Both the position numbers and the translations under genes were made by a program. This document shows positions 8,588 through 15,468 of a stretch of 15,468 bases of DNA, in pieces. Positions within the stretch are counted from its first letter, which is position 1. Each line of letters begins with the position of its first letter. The stretch spans positions 1 to 15,468 of the forward strand of contig SHYF01000020.1 of assembly GCA_009692985.1 (NCBI GenBank). The letters are read 5' to 3'. The DNA is from Dehalococcoidia bacterium. GTDB lineage: Bacteria > Chloroflexota > Dehalococcoidia > Lucifugimonadales > SHYF01. The notes below the pieces were generated by a model. That model was not told the origin of the DNA. It ran no database searches and saw only the letters and a program-made list of their open reading frames with translations.

Positions 8588-8616
8588 ATTTTATCACATG
8601 CCTTTGGGAGGGTCAA
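8588..8616 (-). promoter_or_regulatory. atp operon promoter
   Basis: On the minus strand TTGACC (8611-8616) and TAAAAT (8588-8593) are 17 bases apart, and the -10 is extended by TGA directly before it. The predicted start near 8581 gives a leader of only about 15 bases to ATG 8566. This is the only strong promoter seen ahead of the operon. A weak Rex-box-like sequence covers the -10 (8582-8599). Confidence 0.72.
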
Positions 8617-8640
8617 CGCGGCCTAACTTGACTTCCACAC

Positions 8641-8676
8641 AAAAACAGTCCGGCTCAGAGCAGTCGGACTGTTTTC
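8641..8676 (-). terminator. Intrinsic terminator after the bifunctional nuclease gene
   Basis: Arms AAAACAGTCCG (8642-8652) and CGGACTGTTTT (8665-8675) are a perfect 11-bp inverted repeat around a 12-base loop. Read on the minus strand the stem is followed by TTTTTG, fitting a rho-independent terminator 40 bases past the stop at 8717. The A/T arms make it potentially bidirectional. It insulates the atp promoter from upstream transcription. Confidence 0.82.
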
Positions 8677-8716
8677 TCTGCACCGATTCTGTGGTGGGTG
8701 GCCAATCTATGGCCTG

Positions 8717-9259
8717 CTATTTGCCCTTGCCCAGGTCTTCCAGGTCCAGTGTCTTGATGAACTCTGTGAAGGCGGACATCCGGCGCAGGTCCTCCTCCCT
8801 GACCTCGGCAGGCTTTGTCGCTCCCGCCTTGTCTTCGGGTAGTATCGGCTTTCCGGACTCGTCCAGTAGGATGCCCGCTTTGTTCAGCACACTGTCCGCC
8901 ACGTAGATAGGCACGCCAGCGCGAACCGCCAGAGCGATGGCGTCGCTGGGGCGGGAGTCCACCTCCACCACCTTGCCGTCCAGCCGCAGGCTCAGCCTTG
9001 CGTAGAATGTGTCGTTTTGCAAATCGCAAACAGTAACGTGAATCAACCCGGCGCCCAGTGACTTGATGACAGACCCCAGCAGGTCATGGGTCAGAGGCCG
9101 GGGGACAGATACGTCCTGGAGCTTGACGGCGATGGCGTCTGCCTCTGCGGGGCCTATCCAAATAGGCAGGTAGCGGTCAGAGTCCTTCTCTTTGAGAATG
9201 ACTACCCGCTGGTAGTTCATCAAGCTTACGCGGATGCTGTCGATCACCATCTCCGGCAT
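8717..9259 (-). CDS. Bifunctional nuclease (BFN/DUF151) family protein
   Basis: The 180-residue product belongs to the bifunctional nuclease family, described in plants and also widespread in bacteria. The family core is MVIDSIRVSLMNYQRVVILK (4-23), then LPIWIGPAEADAIAVKL (31-47), RPLTHDLL (54-61) and VDSRPSDAIALAVRAGVPIY (100-119). A charged tail ends in a UvrB/UvrC-like helix (EEDLRRMSAFTEFIKTLDLE). Its role in bacteria is uncertain. I chose ATG 9259 because AAGGAGGA (9263-9270) lies just before it. The longer frame from 9328 would start inside the promoter. The gene is transcribed alone, with its own promoter and terminator. Confidence 0.9.
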   Translation of the reverse strand: MPEMVIDSIRVSLMNYQRVVILKEKDSDRYLPIWIGPAEADAIAVKLQDVSVPRPLTHDLLGSVIKSLGAGLIHVTVCDLQNDTFYARLSLRLDGKVVEVDSRPSDAIALAVRAGVPIYVADSVLNKAGILLDESGKPILPEDKAGATKPAEVREEDLRRMSAFTEFIKTLDLEDLGKGK

Positions 9260-9298
9260 GAATCCTCCTTCAAAACCAGAGAATCCGACGGCCAAATC

Positions 9299-9328
9299 AT
9301 AATAGTCCCGACCTGTCCGGACTGTCAA
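9299..9328 (-). promoter_or_regulatory. Promoter of the bifunctional nuclease gene with a palindromic site
   Basis: On the minus strand, consensus TTGACA (9323-9328) and TATTAT (9299-9304) are 18 bases apart. The spacer starts with the perfect 8-base palindrome GTCCGGAC (9315-9322), adjoining the -35, a possible operator. The predicted leader is about 33 bases and includes the AAGGAGGA ribosome site. Confidence 0.65.
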
Positions 9329-9334
9329 CGAAAC

Positions 9335-9538
9335 CTAGTCCTTAGCAGGGGCGGGTACGCCCTGGTGTCTTTCCAGCCTCTGTTCCAGGACGCTGCGCGG
9401 CATTAGGACGCGACGCCCGCAGCTCAGGCAGCGCAGGCCAATGTCTGCCCCCACGCGTACCACCTGCCACTGGTAGCTGCCGCACGGATGCACCTTTCTG
9501 AGGCGTAGGACACCCCGGATGCTGTACTCCCTCACCAT
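9335..9538 (-). CDS. DUF951 family small zinc-ribbon-like protein
   Basis: The 67-residue product matches DUF951, a family of small proteins of unknown role common in Firmicutes and Chloroflexota. The core is [20 protein letters not shown] (11-30) followed by [19 protein letters not shown] (31-49). Cys19, Cys37 and Cys40 probably bind metal. Its ATG overlaps the pyrF stop (ATGGTGA, 9532-9538), so the two are translationally coupled. The end of this gene overlaps nothing; the next promoter begins just past it. Confidence 0.88.
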   Translation of the reverse strand: MVREYSIRGVLRLRKVHPCGSYQWQVVRVGADIGLRCLSCGRRVLMPRSVLEQRLERHQGVPAPAKD

Positions 9539-10365
9539 CCGCGGCCCTCCGATGCCAGGGTGGCGTTGATGGCATCTCGCAGCTTTATTGTGGCATTGCG
9601 CGCCGCCTCCGCAAAGTCCCGTCCACGGGAGGCGTAGATGATGCCACGTGAGGAGTTGATCATAGCGCGCCGTCCCCGGTCATCCACACCCAGGCGGACC
9701 GACTGCTCCAGGTCCCCTGCCTGAGAGCCGATGCCTGGAGCCAGGATAGGCAACTCTGGACATATCTTTCGGATAATACCGAGCTCGCTTGGATAAGTCG
9801 CCCCTGCGACCAGTCCGATATTCTTGTTGATATTCCACTGCCCTGCACTTGAAGCAATGTGCTGATAGAAGGCTTTGGTTGCATTGCCCAGGGATAGCGA
9901 CACATCCTGAAAGTCGCCAGCTCCAGGGTTAGAGGAACGGCACCAAATCAACACACCCTTTTCGCGGTATTTGAAGAAAGGTTCTACCGAGTCACGCCCC
10001 CCGTAGGCATTGACAGTTGTGGCGTCGAAGTCCCAGACTTCGAACATTGCCTTGGCATAAGCAGCAGCCGTGTTTGTTACATCGCCGCGCTTAGCGTCGC
10101 CTATCAATATGACCGTGGGTGCCACCTTCCGGATATGCTGGATTGTCTGCTCCAGAGCGCGCAGTCCGTCGAGCCCTAACGCCTCGTAGAACGCCAGGTT
10201 GGGTTTATAGGCGCAAACCAGGTCGTGGGTGACGTCAACTATGGCCTTGTTGAAGGAGAACACGTCCTCAACCGGCATCAGGGCCGGGTCTGGATCCAGG
10301 CCAACGCACACCAGGCTCTGGCGGGCCTCACACGCGGCGTCCAACCGTTCAAGAAAAGTGGTCAT
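9532..10365 (-). CDS. pyrF: Orotidine 5'-phosphate decarboxylase, type 2
   Basis: This enzyme decarboxylates orotidine 5'-monophosphate to UMP, the last step of de novo pyrimidine synthesis. The 277-residue length and sequence fit the longer type-2 subfamily. The substrate-binding segments SLVCVGLDPDPALMP (17-31) and CAYKPNLAFYEALG (51-64) are present. The catalytic D-x-K-x-x-D motif is GDAKRGDV (Asp90, Lys92, Asp95). The phosphate-binding region includes ILAPGIGSQAGDL further on. The start at 10365 is well supported by AAGGAG (10371-10376) with normal spacing. The promoter just upstream carries a dyad. DUF951 follows, overlapping by 7 bases. Confidence 0.95.
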   Translation of the reverse strand: MTTFLERLDAACEARQSLVCVGLDPDPALMPVEDVFSFNKAIVDVTHDLVCAYKPNLAFYEALGLDGLRALEQTIQHIRKVAPTVILIGDAKRGDVTNTAAAYAKAMFEVWDFDATTVNAYGGRDSVEPFFKYREKGVLIWCRSSNPGAGDFQDVSLSLGNATKAFYQHIASSAGQWNINKNIGLVAGATYPSELGIIRKICPELPILAPGIGSQAGDLEQSVRLGVDDRGRRAMINSSRGIIYASRGRDFAEAARNATIKLRDAINATLASEGRGW

Positions 10366-10382
10366 AAAGTCTCCTTGTCCGT

Positions 10383-10412
10383 AGTGTAGCCTTGCGGATG
10401 GACTGCCGCAAG
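10383..10412 (-). promoter_or_regulatory. pyrF promoter with dyad symmetry inside the spacer
   Basis: On the minus strand TTGCGG (10406-10411) and TACACT (10383-10388) are 17 bases apart. The perfect inverted repeat CTTGCGG-N8-CCGCAAG (10391-10412) covers the -35 and most of the spacer. This is an operator-like arrangement, or an early hairpin if transcription starts further upstream. The 222-base gap before the next gene also holds the repeats at 10470-10557. Confidence 0.5.
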
Positions 10413-10469
10413 CCGAATAATTGGGAAGTTCTGCTTTCTTGGGAGTGGGTGGACAGTTTGTCCTTTTGG

Positions 10470-10557
10470 CCGCTCATTCCCTTCCCTTCGGCTCCGCTCA
10501 GGGTGAGCGGATTTGTTTACCCCCGCTCGTGGTGAGCTTGTCTAACCACACGAGCGG
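10470..10557. repeat. Two adjacent hairpin repeats between pyrF and sfsA
   Basis: The first element (10470-10510) has arms CCGCTCA and TGAGCGG around a CTTCGGCTCCGCTCAGGG core. The second (10523-10557) has arms CCGCTCGTG and CACGAGCGG around GTGAGCTTGTCTAACCA. The second shares GAGCTTGTC with the repeat at 4140-4178, so it is the same dispersed type. They lie between divergent genes and so also near the unseen sfsA promoter. Confidence 0.7.
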
Positions 10558-10632
10558 CGGCTGGCCCTATCCAGGCCGACTGCTACGATGAATGCCTATT
10601 TCTCTGCTGGAATGGTCTACTATCTACTCGCC

Positions 10633-11325
10633 GTGAAACTTCACCCACATCTGGTCGCTGGAACATTCATTAGCCGCCTGAACCGGTTCGCCGCCCTGGT
10701 GCGTATTCAGGGCCAGGAGACGCTGGTTTACGTTGCCAACTCCGGCAGGCTCCGGGAGCTGTTCCAGGCGGGCCGGCCAGTGCTGTTGACTCCCGTAGGC
10801 CCCCATCCGGGCCGCAAAACGCTCTACGATCTTTCCCTCGTAGACTTGGGCTACGCCCTGGTGTCCGCCGACGCCCGATTGCCCAGCACCCTGGTGTACG
10901 AGGCGCTGGTGAGTGCCAGGCTTCCTGAGTTTGCAGGCTACGAGGAGGTTTTGCGAGAGCAGGTGTTGGAGGATTCTCGCCTAGACCTGCTGCTCCGCAA
11001 TGGCCGCCGCCGCTGCTACTTGGAGGTCAAGTCAGTCACCTTGGCGGAGAATGGCGTGGCACTTTTCCCTGACGCTCCCACCAGCCGTGGGCGGCGCCAT
11101 GTGGATGTCCTGGCCCGCGCCGTTGGGCAGGGATGGCGTGGCTCTGTCGTGTTTGTGGTACAGCGCCAAGATGCCAGCGCCTTCGCTCCCAATGACGCGG
11201 CGGACCCCGCCTTTGGAAAAGCGCTTCGGCTGGCCCACCAGCATGGCGTAGAGGTGTACGCCTACAGGTGTAACGTGACACCGGCGGAAATTGTCCTGTC
11301 CGAAAGGCTACCCCTGGTTCTGTAA
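10633..11325 (+). CDS. sfsA: SfsA family nuclease-fold protein
   Basis: SfsA (sugar fermentation stimulation protein) has an N-terminal OB-like domain and a C-terminal restriction-endonuclease-like domain; its cellular role is uncertain. Here LVAGTFISRLNRFAALV and YVANSGRLRELFQAG match the N-terminal block. SRLDLLL with CYLEVKSVTLAENGVALFPD is the PD-(D/E)xK core. SVVFVVQRQDASAFAPNDAADP and GVEVYAYRCNVTPAEI complete the family pattern. Homologues usually start just before a P-LV-G-F segment, so I favour GTG 10633 (VKLHPHLVAGTF). In-frame ATGs at 10588 and 10612 are possible and none has a ribosome site. The gene seems to stand alone. Confidence 0.88.
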   Translation: MKLHPHLVAGTFISRLNRFAALVRIQGQETLVYVANSGRLRELFQAGRPVLLTPVGPHPGRKTLYDLSLVDLGYALVSADARLPSTLVYEALVSARLPEFAGYEEVLREQVLEDSRLDLLLRNGRRRCYLEVKSVTLAENGVALFPDAPTSRGRRHVDVLARAVGQGWRGSVVFVVQRQDASAFAPNDAADPAFGKALRLAHQHGVEVYAYRCNVTPAEIVLSERLPLVL

Positions 11326-11362
11326 TGTCGTTGTCTTCCTGGTCTTCCGGCCTGTTCTGCCG

Positions 11363-11392
11363 CTGACTGCCCCATGTATTTCCTTGTATACT
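11363..11392 (+). promoter_or_regulatory. ccmH promoter
   Basis: CTGACT (11363-11368) and TATACT (11387-11392) are 18 bases apart. The -10 ends 7 bases before the ccmH ATG at 11400, so transcription would begin at or next to the start codon. No Shine-Dalgarno precedes that ATG, so the message may be leaderless. Confidence 0.5.
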
Positions 11393-11399
11393 AGTAGGG

Positions 11400-11975
11400 A
11401 TGCATGTGACTCTTGGAAAGACCAGTCGCTTACTGGCATTGGGTGCTGCGCTGATAGCCGTTGCACTGGCGGCCTCGGCTTGCCTGTTCCAGGGCGAGGA
11501 ACTTTCACTGGAAGAGCAGGCCCAGCAGATAGACCAGAGCCTGATGTGTCCGGTGTGCCCCGGTGAAACCATAGACCAGTCCCAGGTGGTGCTGGCCAAG
11601 CAGATGCGCGCCCTAGTCCGAGAAAAGCTGGCGGCGGGAGAGCCACGGCAGCAGATTCTGGACTACTTCGTCGCTAGGTTTGGAGTTGACGTGCTGGCAG
11701 CGCCGCCCAAGCAAGGGGCCAACCTAATAGTCTGGCTGGTGCCTGGCGCGGGGCTGGCGGCCTTTGGAGCAGGCCTGTTTCTGGTGTTGAGGGCCATGCG
11801 GTCCAGTGCCGATAAATCGAGCGCCTCCGGCCTCAGTCCAGAGGCCGCTCCTCTTAGGGACTCGCCGCTCACGGATGATGAGTTGGAGCCGTACCTGTAC
11901 CGCGTTGATGAAGAGATGAGCCAGTTGCTGGAGCAGAGTCCATCTCAAGGGAAAGCCAACAGGAAAGCTACGTAA
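11400..11975 (+). CDS. ccmH: Cytochrome c maturation protein CcmH (thiol-redox haem-ligation subunit)
   Basis: CcmH takes part in reducing apocytochrome c thiols and in haem attachment outside the membrane. The 191 residues start with a hydrophobic export signal (about 9-27) ending LAASAC; Cys28 could be lipid-modified. The redox pair is LMCPVCPGETIDQSQ (Cys50, Cys53), a variant of the family's LRCxxC. The rest of the Pfam-CcmH domain follows (AKQMRALVREKLAAGEPRQQ, then ILDYFVARFG). A membrane helix (about 106-127) and a polar tail complete it. The tail is longer than in single-domain CcmH. It overlaps ccmF by one base (TAATG), so the two are coupled. Confidence 0.93.
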   Translation: MHVTLGKTSRLLALGAALIAVALAASACLFQGEELSLEEQAQQIDQSLMCPVCPGETIDQSQVVLAKQMRALVREKLAAGEPRQQILDYFVARFGVDVLAAPPKQGANLIVWLVPGAGLAAFGAGLFLVLRAMRSSADKSSASGLSPEAAPLRDSPLTDDELEPYLYRVDEEMSQLLEQSPSQGKANRKAT

Positions 11976-13966
11976 TGGCCGAAACAGGATCGGTAGCCCT
12001 ATACATAGCGCTGATGCTTGCGGCCTATGCCGTGATCGGCTCAGTGCTGGGGAAGCTGCGGCATAGCTTTTCGCTCGTGGAAAGCGCCCAGCGCTCCACC
12101 TACCTTGTGCCGTTAGCCCTGGGCGTGGCCACGGCAGCTCTGATGGAGGCGTTCCTGCGGCACGACTTCCAGGTAGAGTACGTAGCTGCCCACAGCAACC
12201 TGGCCATGAACCCAATTTACACCTGGGTCGCCTTCTACGCCGGCAACGAAGGCTCTCTTCTGTACGTCGCTCTTGTCTTGTCTCTGGCGGCGGCGGTGAC
12301 GGTAGCCGTGGAGCGCCGGACGCTGGCGGCGGCCCTGCCGTATACCACCGCCATCCTCATGAGTGTTGTGGCCTTTTTCATGGGGTTGCTGGTCACGATG
12401 GCAAACCCCTTTGACCTGCTGCCTTTCGTCCCGGCGGACGGCCAGGGCATCAACCCTCTCCTAACGCATCCAGGAATGTTCATTCACCCGCCCATGATAA
12501 TGACTGGGCTTATTGGCGTATCCGTACCGTTCTCCATTGCCATGGGTACATTGCTGGCGGGAGGCCAGAGGGACGAATGGGTGGAACCTATGCGGGTATG
12601 GGGCCTGCTGGCGTGGGTTATCCTGGGCAGCGGCGTGCTTCTGGGAGCCTGGTGGGCCTACACCATCCTGGGCTGGGGCGGATACTGGGGATGGGACCCC
12701 ATAGAAAACGTGGCTCTGATGCCCTGGCTGGTCCTGACGGCCTTCCTGCACTCCATCATGGCGCAGAAGCGCCGCGGCATGTTCCGCATGTGGAACATCG
12801 CCCTTATCAGCATTGCCTTTATCCTGGCGCTGTTCGGCATCTTCATCAACCGGGGTGGCCCCGTGCCGTCGGTGCACTCATTCGCCTCATCCACCATGGG
12901 GTGGGTCTTCCTGGGTTTCCTGGGAGTCGGCCTGGCTTTCTCTCTGACGGTCTTCTTCTTCCGGTACAACGCCCTGAGCAGCAGGGCTTCGCTGGACTCA
13001 ATGTTATCGCGGGAGGCTGCTTTCCTGCTAAACAACGTGCTGTTGCTGGGCATTGCCTGCGTGACACTGTGGGGCGTGATATACCCACTGGTCTCGCAGT
13101 TGTTCCGCGGCGTCGCCATTACAGTGGGAGCGCCCTTCTACAACCAGGTGAACGGCCCCCTGTTCCTGGCGCTGATCTTCCTCATGGGCGTTGGGCCGCT
13201 TCTGCCGTGGCGTCACGCCTCCGCTGCCACTCTACGAAACGCCCTCCAGACACCCACCCTGGTGGCCCTGGCAACCCTCGGTGTCCTTGTTGTGCTGGGC
13301 ATCCGCAAGCCCTTTGCCCTAGCATCTTTCGGGCTTTGCTCCGTCATCGTCACTGGCATAATCAGGGAGTGGGTGCGCGGGACCATGGCGCGCCGCAGCC
13401 TGGGGGAGAACTATGCTCTGGCCTTTGGGCGGCTCATTGCGGCCAACCGGCCCCGGTACGGGGGGTACATAGTCCACCTGGCCATTGTTGTACTTGCCCT
13501 GGGCATAACAGGCTATACCTTCTACCGCGTTCAGAAGGACGTTATCCTAGGGCCTGGCGAGAGTGCCACCGTGGGAGAGTACACAATTCAGTTCGTAGGA
13601 TCCCGTGCGCTGGAAAGGCTCGACCGCACAGAGTTTTTCAACGATGTGCTGGCGTCCCGGTCCGGAGAAGAGGCCCGGCCCATGACAGTGTGGCGTGCCT
13701 ACTACCCTGACAAACGCACGGCCGCTACACGCGCCGCCATCCGCTCCACGCCGGTGGAAGACCTGTACATCGTATCCAGCGAATCGCTAGCGGACGGTCG
13801 GGTGGCCTTTCGCATCCAGGTGAACCCGCTGGTCTGGTGGATGTGGATAGCTGGCCCTCTACTTATTCTTGGAACTGTGGTGTCTCTGTGGTCGCAGCCC
13901 AGGCTATCTCTGGCCGCAGCATCAGAGCCTGCTGGAATGGCCTTATCGCCCGCGGGGAGCGACTGA
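11975..13966 (+). CDS. ccmF: Haem lyase CcmF (System I cytochrome c biogenesis)
   Basis: CcmF is a polytopic membrane protein that joins haem to apocytochrome c with CcmH. The 663 residues are normal. QGINPLLTHPGMFIHPPMIM (157-176) carries the conserved His171. The tryptophan-rich haem-handling motif WWAYTILGWGGYWGWDP is at 226-242, followed by ENVALMPWL. Further conserved histidines are His301 (PVPSVHSFA) and His501 (RPRYGGYIVH). The periplasmic C-terminal domain (about 525-620) precedes a last membrane helix. A ribosome site AGGAAAG lies upstream of the ATG. It overlaps its neighbours by one base on each side. The ABC and haem-chaperone genes (ccmABCE) are not in this window. Confidence 0.96.
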   Translation: MAETGSVALYIALMLAAYAVIGSVLGKLRHSFSLVESAQRSTYLVPLALGVATAALMEAFLRHDFQVEYVAAHSNLAMNPIYTWVAFYAGNEGSLLYVALVLSLAAAVTVAVERRTLAAALPYTTAILMSVVAFFMGLLVTMANPFDLLPFVPADGQGINPLLTHPGMFIHPPMIMTGLIGVSVPFSIAMGTLLAGGQRDEWVEPMRVWGLLAWVILGSGVLLGAWWAYTILGWGGYWGWDPIENVALMPWLVLTAFLHSIMAQKRRGMFRMWNIALISIAFILALFGIFINRGGPVPSVHSFASSTMGWVFLGFLGVGLAFSLTVFFFRYNALSSRASLDSMLSREAAFLLNNVLLLGIACVTLWGVIYPLVSQLFRGVAITVGAPFYNQVNGPLFLALIFLMGVGPLLPWRHASAATLRNALQTPTLVALATLGVLVVLGIRKPFALASFGLCSVIVTGIIREWVRGTMARRSLGENYALAFGRLIAANRPRYGGYIVHLAIVVLALGITGYTFYRVQKDVILGPGESATVGEYTIQFVGSRALERLDRTEFFNDVLASRSGEEARPMTVWRAYYPDKRTAATRAAIRSTPVEDLYIVSSESLADGRVAFRIQVNPLVWWMWIAGPLLILGTVVSLWSQPRLSLAAASEPAGMALSPAGSD

Positions 13967-14397
13967 TGGCTTGGGCTATAGGATTGGCTCTGGCGGTCCT
14001 CTGCCTTTGGGCAGTCGGACACCCTCTGCTGAGGAAGCGGAGCGGCGGATTATCAGCGTACACAGACCCTATCTCAGAGCTAGCGCAGCAGCGGCAGGCC
14101 ATCTACCAGGAGGCCCGGACATTGCACAACGACTACGTCCTGGGGGATGTACTCCTGGCCGACTATCAGAAGCGGTTGCAAGAGTATCGTCTTCAAGCGG
14201 CGCGGCTCTTGTACCGGCAGGAGCGCCTCCAGGAGCTGGACCAGAGGCTAGAAGCTGAGATTCAGAGTCGCCGCAGCGCCGGCGGGCCTAACTTGGAGGC
14301 GCAGCGCTGTCATGAGTGCGGAAGCTCGACGACCGATAGTATGAAGCAGTGTTCTTCCTGTGGGGCCCTTCTCTCTGGAGCGGCAAAGGATGGCTAG
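13966..14397 (+). CDS. CcmI-like membrane protein with C-terminal zinc ribbon
   Basis: The 143 residues have one N-terminal membrane helix (about 3-20). A charged helical region follows with ELAQQRQAIYQEARTLHNDY (38-57) and VLGDVLLADYQKRL. This resembles the coiled segment of CcmI/CycH-like proteins, where the pattern L--E-----Y-L-----G-i---DY is common. It ends in a short zinc ribbon with Cys115, Cys118, Cys129 and Cys132 (CHEC...CSSC). The start is set by TGATG overlap with ccmF. The family call is by position and pattern. The TPR domain of classical CcmI is absent. The ribbon probably faces the cytoplasm or membrane surface; its function is unknown. Confidence 0.7.
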   Translation: MAWAIGLALAVLCLWAVGHPLLRKRSGGLSAYTDPISELAQQRQAIYQEARTLHNDYVLGDVLLADYQKRLQEYRLQAARLLYRQERLQELDQRLEAEIQSRRSAGGPNLEAQRCHECGSSTTDSMKQCSSCGALLSGAAKDG

Positions 14398-14403
14398 CAG
14401 GCT

Positions 14404-14503
14404 GTTGGAAAAGGGGAGTCCAGAGGGGCTTCTCCCCTCTGGTGGGGGTCTGGGGGTATCTACCAGATATCTTTTCCACCCCCTTCCTGGCCAGGAAGGG
14501 GGT
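14404..14503. repeat. Hairpin-rich spacer with a 26-bp perfect palindrome
   Basis: Three nested signals fill the 113-base gap. GGAAAAG (14407-14413) pairs with CTTTTCC (14471-14477). Inside it CCAGAGGGG (14420-14428) pairs with CCCCTCTGG (14434-14442) around CTTCT. Next comes a 26-base perfect palindrome (14478-14503), arms starting ACCCCCTTCCTGG. It resembles dispersed intergenic repeats. It could separate the ccm message from the following gene, but no U-tract is present. Confidence 0.75.
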
Positions 14504-14510
14504 TAGGGGG

Positions 14511-15468
14511 ATGGTCGAAAGAGTTATTCATCACCCTGTTAGGATGCTTCAGATGTTGGCCACGGCATTGGCGCTGTCCATCTTGGTTGGCTGGGTAGCC
14601 CCCGTGTACGCCCAGCAGCACGATACCGCCACCATCTCCGGCCACGTCGTCAATGGCACGGCAGGTGCCATCACGCCCCAGGGCCTGACCGTGGTGCTGG
14701 ATGTGTTCCAGGCAGGTGCTCAGCCCTCGCAAATCACCGCAAAGACGGACACCATGGGACACTTTGCCTTTGATGGCGCGCTTGTGCAGGATGGCGCCAC
14801 GTACCATCTTACCGTCGTGTACTTGGGTATCGGCTACACCGTGGCGTTGTCGTCCCAGGATAACTTGAGCGACGTTCGCGTAACAGTGTACGAGGCCACT
14901 TCCAGCCTGGAGATTGTCTCCATACGTAACAACGTCATGCTGGTGCTGGGCGCAGACGCGGCCACACGCACACTCACTCTCCTGGAGACGTTGCAGGTTG
15001 CCAACAAGGGAGACCGGGTGTTTATCCCCAACGTAGCTCAAGGCAGTGTCATGGACCTGCTCCGATTCCCTTTGCCCGCCGGTGCATTTGACCTGGATGT
15101 GCAGGCCGAGCTGCCCGAGGGGCAGGTACTTCAGGTGGATAGAGGCGTTGCTCTGACAACACCAGTGCCACCGGGAGAGCACAGCATCCTTCTTGGCTAT
15201 AAGCTCCCGTACACAGGGGAGTCGCTGGACATATCACGCGTATTCCTGAAAGGCGCTGGATCCTTCCGGCTGCTGATGCCAGAAAAGGTTGGCGCCGCAT
15301 CCAGTCGCGCCCTGGTGGACAGGGGAGTCACAGCTATAGGAGCAACCAATTTTCGCCTCCTGGAGCTTGCGAACATATCTTCTGGCGCGGAGGTGGACAT
15401 TATCCTGGATGGTCTTCCTCAACCATCTCTAGCGGGGCGAATAAGAATGGCCCTTCCCACACGGTCAT
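14511..15468 (+). CDS. Exported protein with carboxypeptidase-regulatory-like N-terminal domain (3' end outside window)
   Basis: The open frame has no stop before the window ends (319 full codons). After a signal peptide (hydrophobic stretch MLQMLATALALSILVGW, cleavage probably near VYAQQ), residues 40-125 look like a beta-sandwich: ATISGHVVNGTAGAITPQG, then AKTDTMGHFAFDGALVQDGA, then YHLTVVYLGIGYTV. This resembles carboxypeptidase-regulatory/transthyretin-like domains. The remainder is also strand-rich and has no cysteine or haem-binding motif. I cannot name the family. ATG 14511 follows GGGGG, and ATG 14544 or 14553 is also possible. It lies just downstream of the ccm genes and may work at the membrane exterior with cytochrome maturation; this is inference. 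Confidence 0.72.
   Translation, partial: MVERVIHHPVRMLQMLATALALSILVGWVAPVYAQQHDTATISGHVVNGTAGAITPQGLTVVLDVFQAGAQPSQITAKTDTMGHFAFDGALVQDGATYHLTVVYLGIGYTVALSSQDNLSDVRVTVYEATSSLEIVSIRNNVMLVLGADAATRTLTLLETLQVANKGDRVFIPNVAQGSVMDLLRFPLPAGAFDLDVQAELPEGQVLQVDRGVALTTPVPPGEHSILLGYKLPYTGESLDISRVFLKGAGSFRLLMPEKVGAASSRALVDRGVTAIGATNFRLLELANISSGAEVDIILDGLPQPSLAGRIRMALPTRS

Noticed and set aside
14413..14456. Possible G-quadruplex formed by four G-runs
   Set aside because: The runs are separated by long loops and two are already paired in hairpins, so I do not support it.
14460..15182. A 240-codon minus-strand ORF at the right end
   Set aside because: The opposite plus-strand frame has a signal peptide, domain-like pattern and continues to the window end; the minus frame has no recognisable features.

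Overview
The window looks like chromosomal DNA from a GC-rich bacterium, most probably a member of the Chloroflexota (Dehalococcoidia-like). This placement is an inference from the ATP synthase sequences, a type-2 PyrF, DUF951, a Rex regulator and the style of intergenic repeats. No rRNA, tRNA, CRISPR array, transposase or phage gene was seen. TGA, TAG and TAA are all used as stops.

Layout. (1) 1-900: the first codons of argF (minus strand) diverge from rex (plus strand), the NADH/NAD+-sensing repressor. The rex promoter has a Rex-box-like sequence across its spacer and -10. (2) 887-8616: a complete F1Fo ATP synthase operon on the minus strand, in the order atpI-like, atpB, [small ORF with an in-frame TGA], atpE, atpF, atpH, atpA, [small Sm-like/beta-barrel protein], atpG, atpD, atpC. 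It has a clear sigma70-type promoter at 8588-8616, and its last gene overlaps the end of rex tail to tail. Three hairpin-forming repeats sit in its intergenic gaps. (3) 8641-10412: two further minus-strand units. One is a bifunctional-nuclease-family gene with its own promoter and terminator. The other is pyrF plus a DUF951 zinc-ribbon gene, with a dyad symmetry inside the pyrF promoter. (4) 10470-15468, plus strand: a repeat cluster, sfsA, and a cytochrome c maturation cluster (ccmH, ccmF, a CcmI-like/zinc-ribbon protein). A hairpin-rich spacer follows, then an exported protein that runs off the end of the window.

The genes fit a respiring or otherwise redox-active bacterium. Rex senses the NADH/NAD+ state, the atp operon makes the proton-type ATP synthase, and the Ccm proteins attach haem to exported c-type cytochromes.

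The most interesting items are two non-canonical small genes inside the atp operon. One is a 32-codon, membrane-helix-like frame between atpB and atpE. It has a strong Shine-Dalgarno but TGA at codon 9, with a stem-loop just after the TGA. The other is a 78-residue Sm/SH3-barrel-like acidic-tailed protein between atpA and atpG. Also notable are the near-leaderless promoter/start arrangements of rex and ccmH and the Rex-box-like sequences at both the rex and atp promoters.
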